This document shows, piece by piece, positions 1-9,739 of a DNA stretch of 64,000 nucleotides. The stretch comes from Micropterix aruncella. Its lineage: Eukaryota > Arthropoda > Insecta > Lepidoptera > Micropterigidae. The notes beneath the pieces are model-generated. The model was not told where the DNA came from, searched no databases, and was given only the letters and a program-made list of their open reading frames with translations. Numbering within the stretch: position 1 is the first letter of the stretch; every line of letters starts with the position of its first letter. The stretch covers positions 62,001 through 126,000 of the forward strand of contig CALYMY010000050.1 in NCBI GenBank assembly GCA_944548615.1, given 5' to 3'. Both the position numbers and the translations under genes were made by a program.

Positions 1-106
1 GAGATTTCAAAGGCCTTCGTTATGCCCAAACACCGTAACGCGTTTTATTTACTCTATCACGGTCTTTTTCGAAAAATGACATTTATTCATAACAATTTCT
101 ATGTTC
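1..106. repeat. 166-bp satellite array, 3' end (truncated by window)
   Basis: Tail of the last full 166-bp monomer (class F, with the ATGCCC variant before CAAACACCG) and the terminal 39-bp partial monomer that always precedes the 119-bp array. It matches 4150-4255 and the equivalent point in every other unit. Confidence 0.93.
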
Positions 107-1667
107 AGGAGTTCCCTCGTCGGGAGCCAACCCTGGGTGCAGCAGCCATGTCATGGTGGAACTTAGTAATTGCCATCATAATGGAATGCCTATACAAATT
201 TCACGTCTCTACGGTTGACCGTTGAGGAGTTCCCTCGTCGGGAGCCAACCCTGGGTGCAGCAGCCATGTCATGGTGGAACTTAGTAATTGCCATCATAAT
301 GGAATGCCTATACCAAATTTCACGTCTCTACGGTTGACCGTTGAGGAGTTCCCTCGTCGGGAGCCAACCCTGGGTGCAGCAGCGATGTCATGGTGGAACT
401 TAGAAATTGCCGTCATAATGGAATGCCTATACCAAATTTCACGTCTCTACGGTTGACCGTTGAGGAGTTCCTCGTCGGGAGCCAACCCTGGGTGCAGCAG
501 CCATGTCATGGTGGAACTTAGTAATTGCCATCATAATGGAATGCCTATACCAAATTTCACGTCTCTACGGTTGACCGTTGAGAGTTCCCTCGTCGGGAGC
601 CAACCCTGGGTGCAGCAGCCATGTCATGGTGGAACTTAGTAATTGCCATCATAATGGGAATGCCTATACCAAATTTCACGTCTCTACGGTTGACCGTTGA
701 GGAGTTCCCTCGTCGGGAGCCAACCCTGGGTGCAGCAGCCATGTCATGGTGGAACTTAGTAATTGCCATCATAATGGAATGCCTATACCAAATTTCACGT
801 CTCTACGGTTGACCGTTGAGGAGTTCCCTCGTCGGGAGCCAACCCTGGGTGCAGCAGCCATGTCATGGTGGAACTTAGTAATTGCCATCATAATGGAATG
901 CCTATACCAAAATTTCACGTCTCTACGGTTGACCGTTGAGGAGTTCCCTCGTCGGGAGCCAACCCTGGGTGCAGCAGCCATGTCATGGTGGAACTTAGTA
1001 ATTGCCATCATAATGGAATGCCTATACCAAATTTCACGTCTCTACGGTTGACCGTTGAGGAGTTCCCTCGTCGGGAGCCAACCCTGGGTGCAGCAGCGAT
1101 GTCATGGTGGAACTTAGAAATTGCCGTCATAATGGAATGCCTATACCAAATTTCACGTCTCTACGGTTGACCGTTGAGGAGTTCCCTCGTCGGGAGCCAA
1201 CCCTGGGTGCAGCAGCCATGTCATGGTGGAACTTAGTAATTGCCATCATAATGGAATGCCTATACCAAATTTCACGTCTCTACGGTTGACCGTTGAGGAG
1301 TTCCCTCGTCGGGAGCCAACCCTGGGTGCAGCAGCCATGTCATGGTGGAACTTAGTAATTGCCATCATAATGGAATGCCTATACCAAATTTCACGTCTCT
1401 ACGGTTGACCGTTGAGGAGTTCCCTCGTCGGGAGCCAACCCTGGGTGCAGCAGCCATGTCATGGTGGAACTTAGTAATTGCCATCATAATGGAATGCCTA
1501 TACCAAATTTCACGTCTCTACGGTTGACCGTTGAGAAGTTCCCTCGTCGGGAGCCAACCCTGGGTGCAGCAGCCATGTCATGGTGGAACTTAGTAATTGC
1601 CATCATAATGGAATGCCTATACCAAATTTCACGTCTCTACGGTTGACCGTTGAGGAGTTCCCTCGTC
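107..1667. repeat. 119-bp satellite array, unit 1 (13 copies)
   Basis: Monomers start at 107, 225, 344, 463, 581, 700, 819, 939, 1058, 1177, 1296, 1415 and 1534; a 15-bp partial copy begins at 1653. B-type monomers (C41G, T61A, A69G relative to type A) are at 344 and 1058, six monomers apart instead of the usual five, so one extra A monomer lies between them. The last monomer (1534) has the G3A change (A'). Several copies have one-base length changes in homopolymer runs (near 195, 472, 582, 656 and 909), which are not seen in other units and may be sequence error. Confidence 0.96.
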
Positions 1668-1800
1668 CTTGTCACGTACCTCTTTCCGTAGGTTGTTTAC
1701 TCCTTTTAATTCGTTTAAACGCCTCGCGGGCAATATCTCTGGCTCTTTCCGGTATTTCTTCGAAATTCCGAAACGGCACTTCTATTTCTGTGGTCTCCAT
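1629..1800 (-). pseudogene. Exon-like ORF fragment, unit 1 copy, frameshifted
   Basis: Same stretch as 5660-5830 but with one extra A near 1718 (TTTAAACG instead of TTTAACG), which breaks the frame about 27 codons after the ATG. This is the only copy of 16 with this change. It lies in a zone of clustered homopolymer length errors, so it may not be real. Confidence 0.4.
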
Positions 1801-2390
1801 ATTGTCTCTTCTCGTTGATCAAAGGCACTGAAAATGAAAATGAAAAAGCACAGATTAAATAGTATTGAAAAGTAATTAAAGAAGAAGAAGAAGACGAGAT
1901 AAAAAGCAGAAGCAATGAAATGAAAAGCGTTCTAAAACCCTATCTTTTGACACCTCGCTTGTGTGTATATGATAAAATAAAGAATATAATATTTAATTTA
2001 TTAAACGAAGCCGCGGGAAAAATACTAAAACTCCCTTGGCTCGGATCGCTACTATTGAAAACAAACATCGTAAAATCGATAAATAAACTTTCGCAAGTAT
2101 GACGAGGGCTGAAGTTACCATAGAAACAGAAATCGTTAAATCGATAAATATTCTATTGCGAGTCGGGCCACCGCCTGAGCTCGTTACTATGGAAACAAAA
2201 CCGTTAAATCGATAAATCAATATACCTATACAGATATTAAATCGTCTATAATTCCGTTAATATTACTCAGATTTGAAAATTAAAAGAAGCGTTAGATGCG
2301 CAAAGCAAAACTCTATTAGATAATAATAAACAGGGAGGACTATTGATGCCTTTTAGCGCAATAGCCCTCAAACGTCGGAAGCCAATTTAT
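1668..2390. repeat. Unit 1 spacer (723 bp)
   Basis: Once-per-unit spacer between the two satellite arrays. It matches the 722-bp spacer of other units except for one extra A near 1718, which frameshifts the exon-like minus-strand stretch described at 5660-5830. X-box-like palindromes lie at 2114-2127 and 2183-2196. No complete gene seen. Confidence 0.9.
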
Positions 2391-4255
2391 TTCGAAAAAT
2401 GTGATTTTTTCATAACAATTTCTATGTTCAAAATGAAAGTTTATATAAAAAAATTCAAAATGTCAAAATTTCGAAAATGCCATTTCGTAGAGATTTCAAA
2501 GGCCTTCGTTCTGTCCGAACACCGTAACGCGTTAGGTTTACTCTATCTCGATTTATTTCGAAAAATGTGATTTTTTCATAATAATTTCCAAGTTCAAAAT
2601 GAAAGTTTATATAAAAATTTTCAAAATATCAAAATTTCAAAAATGCCATTTTGTAGAGCTTAAGCGGGGTGTCGATCTCGCCAAAGACCGCAACGCGGTA
2701 GGTTTACTCTATCTCGATTTATTTCGAAAAATGTGATTTTTTCATAACAATTTCTATGTTCAAAATGAAAGTTTATATAAAATTTTTCAAAATGTCAAAA
2801 TTTCGAAAATGCCATTTTGTAGAGATTACCAAGGTCGTCGTTCTGTCCGAACGCCGTAACGCTATAGGTTTACTCTATCACGATCTTTTTCGAAAAATGT
2901 GATTTTTTCATAACAATTTCTATGTTTAAAATGAAATTTTATATAAAATTTTTCAAAATGTCAAAATTTCGAAAATGCCATTTTGTAGAGATTACCAAGG
3001 CCGTCGTTCTGTCCGAACGCCGTAACGCTATAGGTTTACTCTATCACGATCTTTTTCGAAAAATGTGATTTTTTCATAATAATTTCTATGTTTAAAATGA
3101 AATTTTATATAAAATTTTTCAAAATGTCAAAATTTCAAAAATGCCATTTTGTAGAGCTTAAGCGGGGTGTCGATCTAGCCAAAGACCGCAACGCGGTAGG
3201 TTTACTCTATCACGGTCTTTTTCGAAAAATGTCATTTATTCATAACAATTTCTATGTTCAAAATGAAAGTTTATATAAAAAATTTCAAAATGTCAAAATT
3301 TCGAAAATGCCATTTCGTAGAGATTACCAAGGCCGTGGTTCTGTCCGAACGCCGTAACGCTATAGGTTTACTCTATCACGATCTTTTTCGAAAAATGTGA
3401 TTTTTTCATTATAATTTCTATGTTTAAAATGAAATTTTATATAAAATTTTTCAAAATGTCAAAATTTCAAAAATGCCATTTTGTAGAGCTTAAGCGGGGT
3501 GTCGATCTCGCCAAAGACCGCAACGCGGTAGGTTTACTCTATCTCGATTTATTTCGAAAAATGTGATTTTTTCATAACAATTTCTATGTTCAAAATGAAA
3601 GTTTATATAAAAAATTTCAAAATGTCAAAATTTCGAAAATGCCATTTTGTAGAGATTACCAAGGCCGTCGTTCTGTCCGAACGCCGTAACCCTATAGGTT
3701 TACTCTATCACGATCTTTTTCGAAAAATGTGATTTTTTCATAACAATTTCTATGTTTAAAATGAAATTTTATATAAAATTTTTCAAAATGTCAAAATTTC
3801 GAAAATGCCATTTTGTAGAGATTACCAAGGCCGTCGTTCTGTCCGAACGCCGTAACCCTATAGGTTTACTCTATCACGATCTTTTTCGAAAAATATGATT
3901 TTTTCATAATAATTTCTATGTTTAAAATGAAATTTTATATAAAATTTTTCAAAAAGTCAAAATTTCAAAAATGCCATTTTGTAGAGCTTAAGCGGGGTGT
4001 CGATCTCGCCAAAGACCGCAACGCGGTAGGTTTACTCTATCTCGTTCTTTTGTGAAAAATGTGATTTTTTCATAACAATTTCTATGTTCAAAATGAAAGT
4101 TTATATAAAAAATTTCAAAATGTCAAAATTTCGAAAATGCCATTTCGTAGAGATTTCAAAGGCCTTCGTTATGCCCAAACACCGTAACGCGTTTTATTTA
4201 CTCTATCACGGTCTTTTTCGAAAAATGACATTTATTCATAACAATTTCTATGTTC
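2391..4255. repeat. 166-bp satellite array, unit 1 (11 copies + 39 bp), reference layout
   Basis: TTCGAAAAAT starts recur every 166 bp at 2391, 2557, 2723, 2889, 3055, 3221, 3387, 3553, 3719, 3885, 4051 (here TGTGAAAAAT) and 4217. About 30% GC. The first ~100 bp of each monomer is AT-rich and shared. The last ~60 bp falls into three classes: F (GAGATTTCAAAGGCCTTCG), S (GAGCTTAAGCGGGGTGTCG) and P (GAGATTACCAAGG then C/TCGTCG). The order is F S P P S P S P P S F. S copies carry the dyad ACCGC-AAC-GCGGT (for example 2687-2699); P copies carry CGTTC-TGTCC-GAACG (for example 2839-2853). The final 39 bp (4217-4255) is a partial monomer with the GACATTTATTC variant. Confidence 0.96.
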
Positions 4256-5698
4256 AGGAGTTCCCTCGTCGGGAGCCAACCCTGGGTGCAGCAGCCATGT
4301 CATGGTGGAACTTAGTAATTGCCATCATAATGGAATGCCTATACCAAATTTCACGTCTCTACGGTTGACCGTTGAGGAGTTCCCTCGTCGGGAGCCAACC
4401 CTGGGTGCAGCAGCCATGTCATGGTGGAACTTAGTAATTGCCATCATAATGGAATGCCTATACCAAATTTCACGTCTCTACGGTTGACCGTTGAGGAGTT
4501 CCCTCGTCGGGAGCCAACCCTGGGTGCAGCAGCGATGTCATGGTGGAACTTAGAAATTGCCGTCATAATGGAATGCCTATACCAAATTTCACGTCTCTAC
4601 GGTTGACCGTTGAGGAGTTCCCTCGTCGGGAGCCAACCCTGGGTGCAGCAGCCATGTCATGGTGGAACTTAGTAATTGCCATCATAATGGAATGCCTATA
4701 CCAAATTTCACGTCTCTACGGTTGACCGTTGAGGAGTTCCCTCGTCGGGAGCCAACCCTGGGTGCAGCAGCCATGTCATGGTGGAACTTAGTAATTGCCA
4801 TCATAATGGAATGCCTATACCAAATTTCACGTCTCTACGGTTGACCGTTGAGGAGTTCCCTCGTCGGGAGCCAACCCTGGGTGCAGCAGCCATGTCATGG
4901 TGGAACTTAGTAATTGCCATCATAATGGAATGCCTATACCAAATTTCACGTCTCTACGGTTGACCGTTGAGGAGTTCCCTCGTCGGGAGCCAACCCTGGG
5001 TGCAGCAGCCATGTCATGGTGGAACTTAGTAATTGCCATCATAATGGAATGCCTATACCAAATTTCACGTCTCTACGGTTGACCGTTGAGGAGTTCCCTC
5101 GTCGGGAGCCAACCCTGGGTGCAGCAGCGATGTCATGGTGGAACTTAGAAATTGCCGTCATAATGGAATGCCTATACCAAATTTCACGTCTCTACGGTTG
5201 ACCGTTGAGGAGTTCCCTCGTCGGGAGCCAACCCTGGGTGCAGCAGCCATGTCATGGTGGAACTTAGTAATTGCCATCATAATGGAATGCCTATACCAAA
5301 TTTCACGTCTCTACGGTTGACCGTTGAGGAGTTCCCTCGTCGGGAGCCAACCCTGGGTGCAGCAGCCATGTCATGGTGGAACTTAGTAATTGCCATCATA
5401 ATGGAATGCCTATACCAAATTTCACGTCTCTACGGTTGACCGTTGAGGAGTTCCCTCGTCGGGAGCCAACCCTGGGTGCAGCAGCCATGTCATGGTGGAA
5501 CTTAGTAATTGCCATCATAATGGAATGCCTATACCAAATTTCACGTCTCTACGGTTGACCGTTGAGGAGTTCCCTCGTCGGGAGCCAACCCTGGGTGCAG
5601 CAGCCATGTCATGGTGGAACTTAGTAATTGCCATCATAATGGAATGCCTATACCAAATTTCACGTCTCTACGGTTGACCGTTGAGGAGTTCCCTCGTC
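4256..5698. repeat. 119-bp satellite array, unit 2 (12 copies), reference layout
   Basis: Twelve exact 119-bp monomers from 4256 plus a 15-bp partial copy (AGGAGTTCCCTCGTC) at the right end. About 50% GC. B monomers (C41G, T61A, A69G) start at 4494 and 5089, 595 bp apart, giving A A B A A / A A B A A / A A, a five-monomer sub-period. Each A monomer contains two small dyads: CCATG-T-CATGG at monomer positions 40-50 (4295-4305) and ACGGT-TG-ACCGT at 106-117 (4361-4372). B breaks the first dyad. This unit lacks the G3A mark in its last monomer. Confidence 0.97.
4361..4372. repeat. Short inverted repeat in 119-bp monomer (example)
   Basis: ACGGT-TG-ACCGT, five-base arms and a two-base centre, repeated once per 119-bp monomer. 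It could be a protein-binding dyad or be chance. No function is assigned. Confidence 0.5.
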
Positions 5699-5830
5699 CT
5701 TGTCACGTACCTCTTTCCGTAGGTTGTTTACTCCTTTTAATTCGTTTAACGCCTCGCGGGCAATATCTCTGGCTCTTTCCGGTATTTCTTCGAAATTCCG
5801 AAACGGCACTTCTATTTCTGTGGTCTCCAT
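5660..5830 (-). pseudogene. Exon-like ORF fragment in spacer, copied in every unit
   Basis: The minus strand has ATG at 5830 and a 56-codon frame ending in TGA at 5660. It begins METTEIEVPFRNFEEI and is rich in Glu, Arg and Asn, predicted helical, and unlike the rest of the satellite. Upstream lies a pyrimidine-rich tract ending TTTTCATTTTCAG (AG at 5859-5858), a good splice acceptor. After exactly 40 codons comes GAG|GTACGTG (GT at 5710-5709), a good splice donor in phase 0. The remaining 16 codons run into the 119-bp array. An in-frame TGA lies between acceptor and ATG, so the ATG would be a start. I infer a captured first coding exon (5711-5857, 147 nt) of an unknown gene. Intact copies by the same offsets: 8979-9149, 13009-13179, 17039-17209, 20950-21120, 24980-25150, 29010-29180, 33042-33212, 37071-37241, 41102-41272, 45132-45302, 48830-49000, 52860-53030, 56890-57060 and 61065-61235. 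The family is not recognised; a chance ORF is possible. Confidence 0.4.
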
Positions 5831-5908
5831 ATTGTCTCTTCTCGTTGATCAAAGGCACTGAAAATGAAAATGAAAAAGCACAGATTAAATAGTATTGAAA
5901 AGTAATTA

Positions 5909-5925
5909 AAGAAGAAGAAGAAGAC
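5909..5925. repeat. GAA microsatellite
   Basis: Four to five GAA units (AAAGAAGAAGAAGAAGACGAG context, shown here in part) in the spacer, with the same length in every unit. On the minus strand it forms a pyrimidine-rich tract upstream of the exon-like fragment. Confidence 0.7.
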
Positions 5926-6068
5926 GAGATAAAAAGCAGAAGCAATGAAATGAAAAGCGTTCTAAAACCCTATCTTTTGACACCTCGCTTGTGTGTATAT
6001 GATAAAATAAAGAATATAATATTTAATTTATTAAACGAAGCCGCGGGAAAAATACTAAAACTCCCTTG

Positions 6069-6250
6069 GCTCGGATCGCTACTATTGAAAACAAACATCG
6101 TAAAATCGATAAATAAACTTTCGCAAGTATGACGAGGGCTGAAGTTACCATAGAAACAGAAATCGTTAAATCGATAAATATTCTATTGCGAGTCGGGCCA
6201 CCGCCTGAGCTCGTTACTATGGAAACAAAACCGTTAAATCGATAAATCAA
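6069..6250. repeat. Degenerate ~68-bp triplicate with X-box-like palindromes
   Basis: Three diverged copies share a palindrome followed by AAATCGATAAAT. The palindromes are at about 6077-6092 (degenerate, with one extra base), 6144-6157 (GTTACCATAGAAAC) and 6213-6226 (GTTACTATGGAAAC). The second fits the X-box consensus bound by RFX-family factors (GTTNCC-AT-RGNAAC type) and the third nearly does. The AATCGATA core also resembles the TATCGATA element bound by DREF in insects, with one mismatch. Same sequence and spacing in all 16 spacers. Binding is inference only. Confidence 0.55.
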
Positions 6251-6420
6251 TATACCTATACAGATATTAAATCGTCTATAATTCCGTTAATATTACTCAG
6301 ATTTGAAAATTAAAAGAAGCGTTAGATGCGCAAAGCAAAACTCTATTAGATAATAATAAACAGGGAGGACTATTGATGCCTTTTAGCGCAATAGCCCTCA
6401 AACGTCGGAAGCCAATTTAT

Positions 6421-7455
6421 TTCGAAAAATGTGATTTTTTCATAACAATTTCTATGTTCAAAATGAAAGTTTATATAAAAAAATTCAAAATGTCAAAATT
6501 TCGAAAATGCCATTTCGTAGAGATTTCAAAGGCCTTCGTTCTGTCCGAACACCGTAACGCGTTAGGTTTACTCTATCTCGATTTATTTCGAAAAATGTGA
6601 TTTTTTCATAATAATTTCCAAGTTCAAAATGAAAGTTTATATAAAAATTTTCAAAATATCAAAATTTCAAAAATGCCATTTTGTAGAGCTTAAGCGGGGT
6701 GTCGATCTCGCCAAAGACCGCAACGCGGTAGGTTTACTCTATCTCGATTTATTTCGAAAAATGTGATTTTTTCATAACAATTTCTATGTTCAAAATGAAA
6801 GTTTATATAAAATTTTTCAAAATGTCAAAATTTCGAAAATGCCATTTTGTAGAGATTACCAAGGTCGTCGTTCTGTCCGAACGCCGTAACGCTATAGGTT
6901 TACTCTATCACGATCTTTTTCGAAAAATGTGATTTTTTCATAACAATTTCTATGTTTAAAATGAAATTTTATATAAAATTTTTCAAAATGTCAAAATTTC
7001 GAAAATGCCATTTTGTAGAGATTACCAAGGCCGTCGTTCTGTCCGAACGCCGTAACGCTATAGGTTTACTCTATCACGATCTTTTTCGAAAAATGTGATT
7101 TTTTCATAATAATTTCTATGTTTAAAATGAAATTTTATATAAAATTTTTCAAAAAGTCAAAATTTCAAAAATGCCATTTTGTAGAGCTTAAGCGGGGTGT
7201 CGATCTCGCCAAAGACCGCAACGCGGTAGGTTTACTCTATCTCGTTCTTTTGTGAAAAATGTGATTTTTTCATAACAATTTCTATGTTCAAAATGAAAGT
7301 TTATATAAAAAATTTCAAAATGTCAAAATTTCGAAAATGCCATTTCGTAGAGATTTCAAAGGCCTTCGTTATGCCCAAACACCGTAACGCGTTTTATTTA
7401 CTCTATCACGGTCTTTTTCGAAAAATGACATTTATTCATAACAATTTCTATGTTC
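6421..7455. repeat. 166-bp satellite array, unit 2, contracted (6 copies + 39 bp)
   Basis: Only six monomers: F S P P, then a hybrid S, then F, and the 39-bp partial. Five monomers (830 bp) are missing relative to 2391-4255. The fifth monomer begins like reference monomer 5 (AATGTG, G at 7095) and ends like monomer 10 (AAAAAGTC, A at 7155; CTCGTTCTTTTGTG end), so the junction lies between 7095 and 7155. Confidence 0.96.
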
Positions 7456-9017
7456 AGGAGTTCCCTCGTCGGGAGCCAACCCTGGGTGCAGCAGCCATGT
7501 CATGGTGGAACTTAGTAATTGCCATCATAATGGAATGCCTATACCAAATTTCACGTCTCTACGGTTGACCGTTGAGGAGTTCCCTCGTCGGGAGCCAACC
7601 CTGGGTGCAGCAGCCATGTCATGGTGGAACTTAGTAATTGCCATCATAATGGAATGCCTATACCAAATTTCACGTCTCTACGGTTGACCGTTGAGGAGTT
7701 CCCTCGTCGGGAGCCAACCCTGGGTGCAGCAGCGATGTCATGGTGGAACTTAGAAATTGCCGTCATAATGGAATGCCTATACCAAATTTCACGTCTCTAC
7801 GGTTGACCGTTGAGGAGTTCCCTCGTCGGGAGCCAACCCTGGGTGCAGCAGCCATGTCATGGTGGAACTTAGTAATTGCCATCATAATGGAATGCCTATA
7901 CCAAATTTCACGTCTCTACGGTTGACCGTTGAGGAGTTCCCTCGTCGGGAGCCAACCCTGGGTGCAGCAGCCATGTCATGGTGGAACTTAGTAATTGCCA
8001 TCATAATGGAATGCCTATACCAAATTTCACGTCTCTACGGTTGACCGTTGAGGAGTTCCCTCGTCGGGAGCCAACCCTGGGTGCAGCAGCCATGTCATGG
8101 TGGAACTTAGTAATTGCCATCATAATGGAATGCCTATACCAAATTTCACGTCTCTACGGTTGACCGTTGAGGAGTTCCCTCGTCGGGAGCCAACCCTGGG
8201 TGCAGCAGCCATGTCATGGTGGAACTTAGTAATTGCCATCATAATGGAATGCCTATACCAAATTTCACGTCTCTACGGTTGACCGTTGAGGAGTTCCCTC
8301 GTCGGGAGCCAACCCTGGGTGCAGCAGCCATGTCATGGTGGAACTTAGTAATTGCCATCATAATGGAATGCCTATACCAAATTTCACGTCTCTACGGTTG
8401 ACCGTTGAGGAGTTCCCTCGTCGGGAGCCAACCCTGGGTGCAGCAGCGATGTCATGGTGGAACTTAGAAATTGCCGTCATAATGGAATGCCTATACCAAA
8501 TTTCACGTCTCTACGGTTGACCGTTGAGGAGTTCCCTCGTCGGGAGCCAACCCTGGGTGCAGCAGCCATGTCATGGTGGAACTTAGTAATTGCCATCATA
8601 ATGGAATGCCTATACCAAATTTCACGTCTCTACGGTTGACCGTTGAGGAGTTCCCTCGTCGGGAGCCAACCCTGGGTGCAGCAGCCATGTCATGGTGGAA
8701 CTTAGTAATTGCCATCATAATGGAATGCCTATACCAAATTTCACGTCTCTACGGTTGACCGTTGAGGAGTTCCCTCGTCGGGAGCCAACCCTGGGTGCAG
8801 CAGCCATGTCATGGTGGAACTTAGTAATTGCCATCATAATGGAATGCCTATACCAAATTTCACGTCTCTACGGTTGACCGTTGAGAAGTTCCCTCGTCGG
8901 GAGCCAACCCTGGGTGCAGCAGCCATGTCATGGTGGAACTTAGTAATTGCCATCATAATGGAATGCCTATACCAAATTTCACGTCTCTACGGTTGACCGT
9001 TGAGGAGTTCCCTCGTC
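7456..9017. repeat. 119-bp satellite array, unit 3 (13 copies)
   Basis: Thirteen monomers plus the 15-bp partial. B monomers start at 7694 and 8408, 714 bp apart (six monomers), as in unit 1 and unlike the 595 bp of other units. The last monomer (8884) has G3A. Confidence 0.96.
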
Positions 9018-9739
9018 CTTGTCACGTACCTCTTTCCGTAGGTTGTTTACTCCTTTTAATTCGTTTAACGCCTCGCGGGCAATATCTCTGGCTCTTTCCG
9101 GTATTTCTTCGAAATTCCGAAACGGCACTTCTATTTCTGTGGTCTCCATATTGTCTCTTCTCGTTGATCAAAGGCACTGAAAATGAAAATGAAAAAGCAC
9201 AGATTAAATAGTATTGAAAAGTAATTAAAGAAGAAGAAGAAGACGAGATAAAAAGCAGAAGCAATGAAATGAAAAGCGTTCTAAAACCCTATCTTTTGAC
9301 ACCTCGCTTGTGTGTATATGATAAAATAAAGAATATAATATTTAATTTATTAAACGAAGCCGCGGGAAAAATACTAAAACTCCCTTGGCTCGGATCGCTA
9401 CTATTGAAAACAAACATCGTAAAATCGATAAATAAACTTTCGCAAGTATGACGAGGGCTGAAGTTACCATAGAAACAGAAATCGTTAAATCGATAAATAT
9501 TCTATTGCGAGTCGGGCCACCGCCTGAGCTCGTTACTATGGAAACAAAACCGTTAAATCGATAAATCAATATACCTATACAGATATTAAATCGTCTATAA
9601 TTCCGTTAATATTACTCAGATTTGAAAATTAAAAGAAGCGTTAGATGCGCAAAGCAAAACTCTATTAGATAATAATAAACAGGGAGGACTATTGATGCCT
9701 TTTAGCGCAATAGCCCTCAAACGTCGGAAGCCAATTTAT
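9018..9739. repeat. Unit 3 spacer (722 bp)
   Basis: Same as 5699-6420, with an intact exon-like fragment at 8979-9149 (minus) and the X-box-like triplicate. No gene seen. Confidence 0.92.

Larger units (their letters stand above)
5699..6420. repeat. Unit 2 spacer (722 bp), reference
   Basis: Once-per-unit spacer. In order: the minus-strand exon-like fragment and its acceptor tract (5699-5880); a short GAA run (about 5909-5925); an AT-rich stretch; a degenerate ~68-bp triplicate (about 6069-6250); then an AT-rich run up to the first 166-bp monomer. The TTAA used by the MITE in unit 15's spacer is present here without the insertion (near 6288). Small plus- and minus-strand frames in it (60-93 codons) have no recognisable domains, so I do not call them genes. 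Confidence 0.93.

Noticed and set aside
2343..2570. 75-codon plus-strand ORF entering the 166-bp array, preceded by GGGAGGA
   Set aside because: Most of it is 166-bp satellite that reads open by chance. The Shine-Dalgarno-like GGAGG is not meaningful in a eukaryotic satellite.
2830..2860. Pol III B-box or tRNA-derived origin for the 166-bp monomer
   Set aside because: GTTCTGTCCGAAC is a dyad and does not fit GGTTCGANTCC. No A box or cloverleaf could be drawn.
1668..4255. LTR retrotransposon as the source of the 4-kb unit
   Set aside because: No long terminal repeats with TG/CA ends, primer-binding site, polypurine tract next to an LTR, or protease/RT/integrase frames.
4265..4280. CENP-B box in the 119-bp monomer (TTCCCTCGTCGGGA)
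   Set aside because: The core spacing between TTC and CGGG is six bases rather than eight, and the required TTCG and A positions are missing.
4302..4487. Repeated 61-codon plus-strand ORF spanning each pair of 119-bp monomers
   Set aside because: It recurs every 119 bp, overlaps itself in shifted frames because 119 is not a multiple of three, and has no domain or start context. It is a by-product of the satellite.
5703..5945. 80-codon minus-strand ORF with a serine run
   Set aside because: The serine run is the GAA microsatellite read backwards. It overlaps the better-supported exon-like frame in another phase.
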